NCBI GenBank assembly: GCA_037479115.1
Contig: JBBFLK010000024.1
Location: 1 to 49,355, forward strand
Length of the DNA: 49,355 nt
Direction: 5' to 3'
From: Anaerohalosphaeraceae bacterium
Lineage (GTDB): Bacteria; Planctomycetota; Phycisphaerae; Sedimentisphaerales; Anaerohalosphaeraceae
The translations under genes and the position numbers were made by a program. The notes beneath the pieces are model-generated. The model was given only the letters and a program-made list of their open reading frames with translations. It ran no database searches and was not told the DNA's origin. Below are positions 42,902-49,355 of the stretch, piece by piece; position 1 is the first letter of the stretch; every line of letters begins with the position of its first letter.

Positions 42902-43465
42902 ATGCAGGAAAACGAATCAAAACAAACAATGTCAAATACCCAAAAACCCAAAGAAGAACTGTTTTTTCATCTGTTTATGACATATCAGAGGAATTTTTAC
43001 GCCTATATCCTTTCCTCTGTCCATAACTACGCGGATGCCAATGACTTGCTTCAGGAAACCGCCGCCGTAATGTGGAGAAAATTTGACGAGTTTCAACAAG
43101 GAAGCAGTTTTTTAGCCTGGGGAATCACCATCGCGCAAAATTTGGTTTTAAAATTCTTTAACGAACATAAAAGGTCCAGAATCCAGTTTGATGATGCTCT
43201 GCTCAAAGACCTGGCCGATACGACCCTGGATGAAATGAAAGACGCCAATGCGCTGACCGAAGCCCTGCGGCAGTGCTTTCAGAAACTGAATGAAACAAAC
43301 CAAAAACTGCTTCGGCTCCGTTATCAGGACGGTATGACTATCAAAGCAATCGCCGCCCTCGTTGGCAAGCCGGTTTTCGGAATGTACAAGGCCTTTGCCC
43401 GCCTTCAGGATGCCCTTCAGGTCTGCATTGAAAATACACTTCGCCGGGAGGGAGCGGTCGAATGA
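42902..43465 (+). CDS. ECF-type RNA polymerase sigma factor (planctomycete/Verrucomicrobia group)
   Basis: A 187-aa sigma-70 family protein. Region 2 includes YAYILSSVHNYADANDLLQE and MWRKFDEF; region 4 ends with LLRLRYQDGMTIKAIAALVG. It should direct RNA polymerase to a small set of surface or polysaccharide genes once released by its partner. Start ATG 42902 has AAAGGAGG ten nt upstream; the open frame to its left is not used. The stop overlaps the next gene by four bases (ATGA), so sigma and anti-sigma are coupled. Divergent from GH30. Confidence 0.92.
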   Translation: MQENESKQTMSNTQKPKEELFFHLFMTYQRNFYAYILSSVHNYADANDLLQETAAVMWRKFDEFQQGSSFLAWGITIAQNLVLKFFNEHKRSRIQFDDALLKDLADTTLDEMKDANALTEALRQCFQKLNETNQKLLRLRYQDGMTIKAIAALVGKPVFGMYKAFARLQDALQVCIENTLRREGAVE

Positions 43466-45156
43466 ATGAGTCGATTCGGAAAGAACTGGCTGAACTGATT
43501 CAAATGGAGCTGGACGGAACACTGACCGACGAGCAGTTCAACCGGCTCTGCTTTCTTTTGAAAAGCTCTCCGGAGGCGCGGCGATATTACGGACGCACGA
43601 TTTCCATTATTGCCATCTTTCACGAGCCCAGCGGGATTCAGCCGGCGCACACCGAAACAATGGCAGACCCGTCCGGCAGCTCTCTGGATGCAGCCTTCTG
43701 GAGAGAACTGGCCCTGAATGAACAAACCGCCGCTCCGGTTCCCATTGAAAAAACAGAGAAAACAGCGGACAGTCCCCCTGCCGCCGACAGAGCCGCAGGG
43801 CCTTCTTACAGGGTCAGCAGGCTTTCCTTGTATTCCCTGCTCGTTTCTTCCGCAGCGCTGATTCTGCTGATTTCTTACGCCCTGCTCGGGTCTGCCGGAC
43901 GCGGCGTGGAAGTGGCAACACTCTCAGAGACTCTGAACGCGCAATGGGCCTCGCCTGAACGGGGACTTCGCGAAGGAAGCCGTCTGTGTACCCATACAAA
44001 ACCGCTGCGGCTGGGAGGAGGAATCGCCGTGATTCAGTTTGACAACGGAAGCCGAGTGGTGCTGGAAGGTCCCGCCGAATTTACCCTGCTGACCGATGAC
44101 CAGATTCAGCTTCGTACCGGCCGGCTATTTGCCTCCATCCCCAAAACAGCCGTCGGGTTTACCGTCAGTACACCTTTTTCCAAAATTATCGATTTGGGGA
44201 CGGAATTCGGCATCAAAACCGACCTGGACGGAATGGAAGTTCACGTGATAGCCGGCAAAACCATGATGATTTCGGGCCCGGCCAAAGAATCCAAGAACCA
44301 ATATGAAATCAAGGAAGGGTTTGCCAAGGCCGTCAATGCCGCCGGTGCCGTGCTGGATATCGCCCTGAAAAAAGAGGCCTTCGTGCGGCGAGTGAATCCG
44401 CAGACGCAGTTTGTCTGGAGGGGACAAAATGTAAATCTGGCGGATATTGTCGGCGGAGGCAGCGGCTTCGGAACCGGACGCATCGAGGCGGGCATTGACC
44501 CGCTCAACGGCCAGAAAGTGGAAAAAATCACCCCCCGCTACAGCATCAAAGGCAGCGGACGCTATGAACTCGTTCCGTGGAATCCCTTTGTGGACGGCGT
44601 TTTTGTGCCTGACCCGAGCTCCAAACCCGTCGTCGTCAGCTCTCGCGGCGATCTCTTTGACGAGTGTCCGGCAACCAACGGGGAATTCTGGACGGAAATT
44701 ACCAACGGCGGGCAGTTGTCCGATCCGGTGGAATTGTCCAGTCCGCAGTTTCGGCTGAACGGCCAGGTCTATGGAACGGCGGACAATCCGGCCATTTTTA
44801 TGCATGCCAATCTGGGAATTACATTTGATTTGCAGGCCATTCGCCGAACGCTCCCGAAACTGAAAATCAGCCGCTTTACGGCCCTGGCGGGCATCAGCGA
44901 AAACGGCCCGCGGCGAAGTCCCTATGCAGACTTTTGGGTGCTGGTGGACGGCAAAGTTCGGTTCTGCCGGCGAGGAGCAGACGGGACGGAGGTTTATTCG
45001 ATTGAGGTAGACTTAAAAGAAAGTGACCGGTTCCTGACACTGGCCGTCACCGACGGCGGCCGTGAAAAATGTCTCTGGATTGACGGACAGCCCTATGTGC
45101 TGGACGGAGACTGGGGGCTGTTTGCTCTGCCCCAGCTGCATCTGCAGGCCGAATAA
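43462..45156 (+). CDS. FecR-type anti-sigma factor with C-terminal glycan-binding-like domain
   Basis: A 564-aa membrane regulator. Cytoplasmic N-terminus (about 1-118) with helix LCFLLKSSPEARRYYG, one membrane segment (about 122-144: LYSLLVSSAALILLISYALL), FecR domain outside (about 185-280: VVLEGPAEFTLL, LRTGRLFASIP, FSKIIDLGTEFGI), and a C-terminal beta domain (about 460-560: ISRFTALAGISENG, DFWVLVDGKVRF) like NPCBM/NEW2 or LamG folds. It likely holds the sigma factor coded just before it and releases it when an outside ligand, possibly a polysaccharide, binds (inference). GGGAGGGAG lies before the overlapping ATG. Confidence 0.85.
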   Translation: MNESIRKELAELIQMELDGTLTDEQFNRLCFLLKSSPEARRYYGRTISIIAIFHEPSGIQPAHTETMADPSGSSLDAAFWRELALNEQTAAPVPIEKTEKTADSPPAADRAAGPSYRVSRLSLYSLLVSSAALILLISYALLGSAGRGVEVATLSETLNAQWASPERGLREGSRLCTHTKPLRLGGGIAVIQFDNGSRVVLEGPAEFTLLTDDQIQLRTGRLFASIPKTAVGFTVSTPFSKIIDLGTEFGIKTDLDGMEVHVIAGKTMMISGPAKESKNQYEIKEGFAKAVNAAGAVLDIALKKEAFVRRVNPQTQFVWRGQNVNLADIVGGGSGFGTGRIEAGIDPLNGQKVEKITPRYSIKGSGRYELVPWNPFVDGVFVPDPSSKPVVVSSRGDLFDECPATNGEFWTEITNGGQLSDPVELSSPQFRLNGQVYGTADNPAIFMHANLGITFDLQAIRRTLPKLKISRFTALAGISENGPRRSPYADFWVLVDGKVRFCRRGADGTEVYSIEVDLKESDRFLTLAVTDGGREKCLWIDGQPYVLDGDWGLFALPQLHLQAE

Positions 45157-45172
45157 ATAATCGCATGCTCGA

Positions 45173-45200
45173 AAAGCGTGTGAAGTGTGGAGTGTGTGAT
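45173..45200 (+). promoter_or_regulatory. GTGTG-rich leader motif, second copy
   Basis: AAAGCGTGTGA then AGTGTGG, AGTGTGTGAT. Matches the motif at 28692-28713. It is 69 nt before the PEP-CTERM start, just after the FecR gene; the region between is too short for much else. Confidence 0.4.
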
Positions 45201-45241
45201 AGAGCAAAGAGGCAGCAAAATTTTTTTGGAGGAAAGGACCG

Positions 45242-46072
45242 ATGAAAACAACATGGAAACTGGTCTTCTGTACACTCATCCTTGCCCTGACGGCCGTCGT
45301 TTGGGCGGATGAGCACAACTTCTGGATTCAGGGGAATCAAGGTTCGTGGAATGACCCTGCCAACTGGTCCAGAGGGGTGGTTCCGGATACCCTTCCGGCC
45401 GGTGACGGCGGAGGCAAATGTGTCGGGTTTGCCGGCAGCACATCCATCGCGAATGTAGGGGTCGGAGAGCTGGCGGAATTCGGCAGCAGCGCCTTCTGGT
45501 CCGATTTCTGGGGCCCGGAATGGGGTGCCACACTGAACATCAACGGCGGACGCTTTATTCATCGCGGATTTGTCGCGGCCCCGATCGGTGCGGCGGATGC
45601 TCCGTCCAACATCAATGTCTCCAACGGCGGATACTTCGAAGTCGGAGAACTGGCCCTGGGCGACAACTGGTGGTTCTGGGATGCACCGTATGCGAATCTG
45701 AATGTGTACGATTCGAGCACAGCCAGAGCCCGCGGCTGGATGTGGCTGGGCGGCAGGGTCAACCTGTATGACAATGCCGTTCTGACCATCGGCGGACTGG
45801 TGAATATGGCGGCTCATGGGAGCACGTATGCCCGCATCGACATCTGGAACAACGCCATGATGCTCATTCAGGGTTCCGCCGCCGGACGGGACCCCTACCA
45901 GGAAGCCCTCGGCTGGATTGCCAACGGTCAATTGATTGCTTTCGGCGGGGCCGGGCAGGTTATCGTGTCCCAAACCCCCAACGGCGTTCAGATTACCGCG
46001 ATGATTCCCGAACCGGCTACGGTGCTTCTGCTGGGTCTGGGCGGACTGACGATGCTCCGCAAAAAAGGATAA
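45242..46072 (+). CDS. PEP-CTERM beta-solenoid surface protein
   Basis: A 276-aa exported protein. Signal peptide about 1-22 (LVFCTLILALTAVVWA), a beta-solenoid-like body with the opening WNDPANWSRGVVPD and turns such as ATLNINGGRFIHRGFVAAPI and INVSNGGYFEVGELALGDNW, then PEP-CTERM IPEPATVLLLGLGG and a basic end RKKG. Its body is homologous to the N-terminal region of the LamG protein downstream. GGAGGAAAGG precedes the ATG. It follows the sigma/anti-sigma pair by 85 nt and may be under its control. Confidence 0.88.
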   Translation: MKTTWKLVFCTLILALTAVVWADEHNFWIQGNQGSWNDPANWSRGVVPDTLPAGDGGGKCVGFAGSTSIANVGVGELAEFGSSAFWSDFWGPEWGATLNINGGRFIHRGFVAAPIGAADAPSNINVSNGGYFEVGELALGDNWWFWDAPYANLNVYDSSTARARGWMWLGGRVNLYDNAVLTIGGLVNMAAHGSTYARIDIWNNAMMLIQGSAAGRDPYQEALGWIANGQLIAFGGAGQVIVSQTPNGVQITAMIPEPATVLLLGLGGLTMLRKKG

Positions 46073-46096
46073 AGGATAATAAGGATAATTGAAATC

Positions 46097-46137
46097 AAAG
46101 GGGTGCCGGTGCCTTTCAGCCGGCATCGGCCCCTTTT
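46097..46137 (+). terminator. Intrinsic terminator after the PEP-CTERM gene
   Basis: AAAGGGG and TGCCGG (46097-46109) pair with CCGGCA and CCCCTTT (46120-46136), with a short bulge, ending in four Ts. Confidence 0.65.
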
Positions 46138-46384
46138 GGGCTGGATTTCAGAAGGATATCCAATAGGGACGTAAAGCAGTTTCTGCTTTTCAGGCGGCAG
46201 GGTCAAAAAAAATAGGGAAAGGCAAAAACAGAAAGACTGGATTTGCGCCTTTCTCCTTCGCTGAAGCTTCGGAGAACAAGTCGCGGGAATGATTAAAAAC
46301 CAGTTGGTCAAAAAGCGGCGTACGAAAGCGAACGGAAATAATCGTACTATCGAACAGTCATAACATTTTTTGGAGGACGCAGTT
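46138..46384. other. Non-coding interval before the second LamG gene
   Basis: No gene. A palindromic C/T-G/A stretch (CTCCTTCG ... CTTCGGAG, 46253-46274) looks like a dispersed repeat type found in other phyla. TTTTTTGGAGGA next to the downstream start codon resembles the leaders of the two PEP-CTERM genes. No clear promoter. Confidence 0.45.
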
Positions 46385-48610
46385 ATGAAAAGCTTCATTT
46401 CCTTTTTCCTTCTGTCGGCCGTGCTGGTGATACCGGCGCTGGCCGCGGATACCAACTGGACGGGTGCAGCCGGCGATGGGCTGTGGGTTACACCGGGCAA
46501 CTGGTCCAACGGTGTTCCGCCGTCCAATCCAACCGTAACCGGAAACATCAATATCGGATATATTGCCGCCTCACCCGTGGTCACGATTCGGGCGCAGGAC
46601 AATATTGTCTGCGGCAGCACCACCGTGCGCCCGACAGACCTGCACGGACCGAACTGGGGCGCCACACTGAACATCGACGGCGGAACCCTCACCCATCTGG
46701 GATTTGTGATGGCTCCGGTTGCCACCAGCGAAGCTGCCCGTTCGGTCATCAATGTCCGCAACGGCGGACGCCTCAGTGCAGTCAACCTTTGTCTGGGCGA
46801 TAACTGGTGGTTTGTAGCGCCCTACGTGACAATGAACGTGTACGAAAACAGCACCGTCACCGTCAGCGATTATCTGTGGCTGGGCGGATATCTGAACCTG
46901 TACAGCGGGACGATTGATATTAGCAACGGGATGAATATGGCGGCCAATACCGCCTCGTACGGCGTGACGTGCCTGGACATCTGGGACGGAACCCTGATTC
47001 TTCGGGGCCAGGACCAGAGCGCGAATATCCCGACATGGATTGCCAACGGCTATCTGAAGGCCTATGGGACCACGCCGGGCAGCCGCGGCGGCGGAACCAT
47101 TGTGGTCGATACGCAAACAATTCCGGGCGGAATGATTCTGACGGCGATTCCCCCGCTGTGTGCACGAGACCCGAACCCCCTGCCGCAAAATGCAGACGGC
47201 TCGGTCGGAACGCTCATCAATCCGACCCAGACGCAGGTGCAGCTGAACTGGAAAGCCGGCGTTGACCCCAACAATTTTTACCCGGTCAACCCGAAGATTC
47301 GGACGCACTATATCTGGATGGGCGAAAGCGAAACTTCCCTCAGCTATGTCGGCCAGGTTCCCCATACGGACTGGAACAATCCGAACGTTTCTTACACAAT
47401 CACACTGGCGGAAGGACGCACGTACTACTGGAGCATTGAAGAGGGACTGGACAACGGCACAGGAAATGCCTATCCGTCGGGTGACCCCAATAACATTTTG
47501 GGGCCGATCTGGTCGTTTACAGCCAAGGGCGCAACGCCCCTGATTCTGGTTGACCCGGTGAATACGGTCGCTTCGCCGAATGCAGTCCTTTCTATCGTTG
47601 CCAATGACGTTGCCAGCACGTATCAGTGGTTCAAGGTGGGCACACCGGATATTCCGCTGACAGACAACAGCGTTTATTCGGGCACAACAACCACCACCCT
47701 GACGATTACAGCTCCCACCGTCGCCCACGAAGGACAATATTACTGCATTGCCTATAACGGCCTGACCCCGTCGGCTCCTTCGAAGGCGGCCTGGGTGTGG
47801 ACAAAACGGCTGATGGGACACTGGAAGTTTGACGGCAACCTGCTGGATTCGGTCTCGGCCAGTGTGCCCGGCGCTCCGGCACATCACGGAACGATGGCCG
47901 GCGGCGGAACCGGCGTGGACACCTACGGAGCCGGCATCAACGGCAATGCCATCGTCTTTGCCAACACGGCGGATTATGTGGAAATTGACAATCCTGAATT
48001 CTTCAACTTCTACCCGCTCGGCTTTACCATCAGCTTCTGGTATAAAGAAAACAGCGCAGTCGGCTGGCGGCTTCCGGTTTCCAAGCTGGATGCAGGCACG
48101 GCGGGCTGGCTGTTTGGCGTGGACAAGGCCTGGCGCAATCAGGCAGTCTTCTTCTTTGATTCCAACAACAATCCGGCCTTCTGGGCGGACGGCAATCCGA
48201 ACGTCGCTTTGGATGACGGACAATGGCACATGATTACGGCCGTTTACGACCCGCAGACAACCTCGTACACCATCTACACCGACGGCGACAAAAACGAGAC
48301 AATTGTGCTGGATATTTCCGCAGCCCCGCTGGCGGCGGCCCCCTTGTCCATCGGCGGCCGAGCCACGGAATTGTCGGTTGACGGGGCTATTGACGACGTG
48401 CGGATTTACAGTTATCCTCTGACACCGGTTCAAATCGCTCAGCTGTATGTGGATTTCGAACCGAGCAAGTTCGTGTGTATGGAAGATGAGGAAGACCCGC
48501 TGACGGCGTTTGATTTGAACAGCGACTGCAAAGTGGATTTGGCTGATTTCGCCTTGTTTGCGGCCAAATGGCTGCAATGTCAGCGTTATCCGCAATCCGC
48601 CTGCGATTGA
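46385..48610 (+). CDS. Large surface protein: beta-solenoid, Ig/FN3, LamG, dockerin-like tail
   Basis: A 741-aa exported protein. Signal peptide about 1-21; beta-solenoid-like domain (about 22-250) homologous to the PEP-CTERM protein upstream (both have GATLNI..GG, a second GG turn and LGDNWWF); an FN3-like part (about 260-370); an Ig-like domain (about 380-465: GTTTTTLTITAPTVAHEGQY); a LamG domain (about 472-695: LMGHWKFDGNLLDS, DDGQWHMITAVYD, VDGAIDDVRIYSYPL); and a dockerin-like loop DLNSDCKVDLADFALFA. ATG 46385 is preceded by GGAGG; the longer frame starts at TTG inside that site. Likely polysaccharide binding at the surface. Confidence 0.83.
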   Translation: MKSFISFFLLSAVLVIPALAADTNWTGAAGDGLWVTPGNWSNGVPPSNPTVTGNINIGYIAASPVVTIRAQDNIVCGSTTVRPTDLHGPNWGATLNIDGGTLTHLGFVMAPVATSEAARSVINVRNGGRLSAVNLCLGDNWWFVAPYVTMNVYENSTVTVSDYLWLGGYLNLYSGTIDISNGMNMAANTASYGVTCLDIWDGTLILRGQDQSANIPTWIANGYLKAYGTTPGSRGGGTIVVDTQTIPGGMILTAIPPLCARDPNPLPQNADGSVGTLINPTQTQVQLNWKAGVDPNNFYPVNPKIRTHYIWMGESETSLSYVGQVPHTDWNNPNVSYTITLAEGRTYYWSIEEGLDNGTGNAYPSGDPNNILGPIWSFTAKGATPLILVDPVNTVASPNAVLSIVANDVASTYQWFKVGTPDIPLTDNSVYSGTTTTTLTITAPTVAHEGQYYCIAYNGLTPSAPSKAAWVWTKRLMGHWKFDGNLLDSVSASVPGAPAHHGTMAGGGTGVDTYGAGINGNAIVFANTADYVEIDNPEFFNFYPLGFTISFWYKENSAVGWRLPVSKLDAGTAGWLFGVDKAWRNQAVFFFDSNNNPAFWADGNPNVALDDGQWHMITAVYDPQTTSYTIYTDGDKNETIVLDISAAPLAAAPLSIGGRATELSVDGAIDDVRIYSYPLTPVQIAQLYVDFEPSKFVCMEDEEDPLTAFDLNSDCKVDLADFALFAAKWLQCQRYPQSACD

Positions 48611-48638
48611 TGTGAATTGCAGGGCGGCAACCCCAACC

Positions 48639-48676
48639 ACACACTCCGGCACTTCGAGGCCGGAGTGTGTTTTTTT
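48639..48676 (+). terminator. Intrinsic terminator
   Basis: ACACACTCCGG (48639-48649) pairs with CCGGAGTGTGT (48660-48670), followed by seven Ts. It closes the surface-protein gene and lies against the end of the convergent reductase gene. Confidence 0.9.
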
Positions 48677-48678
48677 AT

Positions 48679-49355
48679 TCAGACCGAAACCAGCGACGGC
48701 AGGGTTCGAACCGGAGTCTGTCGGACGGCCTGGGCAAAGTCGGCCTCTTCTTCAAGCGATTCAAAACCGATGGTGACGGCATCCACACAGCCCAGATTGA
48801 ACACAAAATCAATGGTTTCGGCGCGTTTTTCGGGACTGTTTCGGAAGGCCCCTTCGCCGATCAGTTTCATCCCAATCAGCCCCTTGCCGTTTTCATGCGC
48901 CTGCCGAAGAACCGGAACCACAGCATCCGGCGAGCCGTCCATCTGGACGCCGAATGGATTGATGCGGGCGTGAATCGACTCCACCCACGGATGTTCAGCC
49001 GCTCTCTGCAGAGCCGCCAGCGAATGACAGGAAACGCCGTGTGCGCGCAGAAGGCCCTTTTCCTTCAGACGCCCCAGCACCTCCATTTCCTTCTCATACC
49101 GCGACGGCCAGTCCGGTTCAACCAGGCAATGAAGCAGAAGCAAATCGATATAGTCCGTTTGAAGCTCCTGCAGAAACCGATGCACAACCTGTTCCGTATC
49201 CGTCGGCTGTCCTTCCGGAAGTCCTCTGGTCCGAAGCCAGATTTTGGAAACCAGAACATACCGATCCCGCGGAACCCCCCGGAGGGCCTCGGCCAGATAA
49301 GAATGGCTGCCGTACAGGTCCGCCGCATCAAACCACGAAATCCCCCGGTCCAGAC
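48679..49355 (-). CDS. Aldo/keto reductase, N-terminus outside the window
   Basis: The last about 225 residues of an aldo/keto reductase-type TIM barrel. The frame is open through the right edge. Visible parts are DRGISWFDAADLYGSH (with the expected catalytic Asp and Tyr), then YVLVSKIWLRTRG with the expected Lys, and LQTDYIDLLLLHCLVE with His. The C-terminal NADPH-binding part is less typical (AVTIGFESLEEEADF). Reduces aldehydes or ketones, or oxidises sugars; the substrate is unknown. The C-terminus is complete at 48679. Confidence 0.85.
   Translation of the reverse strand, partial: LDRGISWFDAADLYGSHSYLAEALRGVPRDRYVLVSKIWLRTRGLPEGQPTDTEQVVHRFLQELQTDYIDLLLLHCLVEPDWPSRYEKEMEVLGRLKEKGLLRAHGVSCHSLAALQRAAEHPWVESIHARINPFGVQMDGSPDAVVPVLRQAHENGKGLIGMKLIGEGAFRNSPEKRAETIDFVFNLGCVDAVTIGFESLEEEADFAQAVRQTPVRTLPSLVSV

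Noticed and set aside
46253-46274. Palindromic CTCCTTCG ... CTTCGGAG as a regulatory site
   Set aside because: Only one copy in the window and it looks like a dispersed repeat type; no link to a promoter.

Overview
The window looks like chromosomal DNA of a planctomycete of class Phycisphaerae, probably Sedimentisphaerales-like (inference). The evidence is an ECF-type sigma factor overlapping a FecR/concanavalin-type anti-sigma gene, PEP-CTERM sorting tails, single dockerin-like Ca-loop tails of the form DxNxDCxVDLxD, a type IV prepilin-like protein with the H-x-DG tail common in Planctomycetes, and a SpoVG protein carrying a zinc ribbon. No transposase, integrase or CRISPR array was seen. 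The only RNA gene that is certain is tRNA-Pro(UGG).

Layout. 1-7.4 kb is mostly minus-strand housekeeping (ribH-nusB-parA; aspS followed 3 nt later by a CXXCH-containing histidine kinase), plus a TPR gene and, at the left edge, a promoter-terminator unit that may be a small RNA. 7.6-14.9 kb is a complete two-partner secretion pair, a TpsB transporter and a 1703-aa TpsA exoprotein, with its own promoter and terminator. 14.9-24.3 kb is mixed: cupin, TPR protein, FlgM-like protein behind a run of hairpins, spoVG-ispE, a YqaA membrane protein, an RHS remnant, carboxynorspermidine synthase, zinc alcohol dehydrogenase overlapping a macro-domain gene, tRNA-Pro and a class I amidotransferase.

24.4-48.6 kb is a glucuronoxylan-degradation and cell-surface region. 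A LacI-type regulator is followed by surface proteins with dockerin-like or PEP-CTERM tails and a prepilin-like protein. Then come GH67 alpha-glucuronidase, a GPH sugar:cation symporter, GH10 xylanase, GH3 beta-xylosidase/glucosidase and a GH35/DUF5597 enzyme. A large multidomain GH30 xylanase with a dockerin-like tail lies convergent to them. Next are the sigma/anti-sigma pair and two more surface proteins. The right edge cuts an aldo/keto reductase.

How the genes fit together. Extracellular GH10 and GH30 would cut glucuronoxylan. Exported GH67 would remove (methyl)glucuronic acid from the oligosaccharides, the symporter would import products, and GH3 (no signal peptide) would finish them inside the cell. 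No SusC/SusD or TonB-dependent transporter is present. Three perfect CAGTAAACGTTTACTG-type palindromes (two before lacI, one on the GH30 promoter) suggest a local LacI regulon. Several leaders of these genes hold regulatory-looking structure: short ORFs that end on the start of GH3 and GH30, and intrinsic terminators between promoter and gene for lacI and just ahead of GH67. Two neighbouring gene pairs share an N-terminal domain but differ in their tails (PEP-CTERM versus LamG plus dockerin-like). These calls rest on reading the sequence and on family knowledge; no database search was run.
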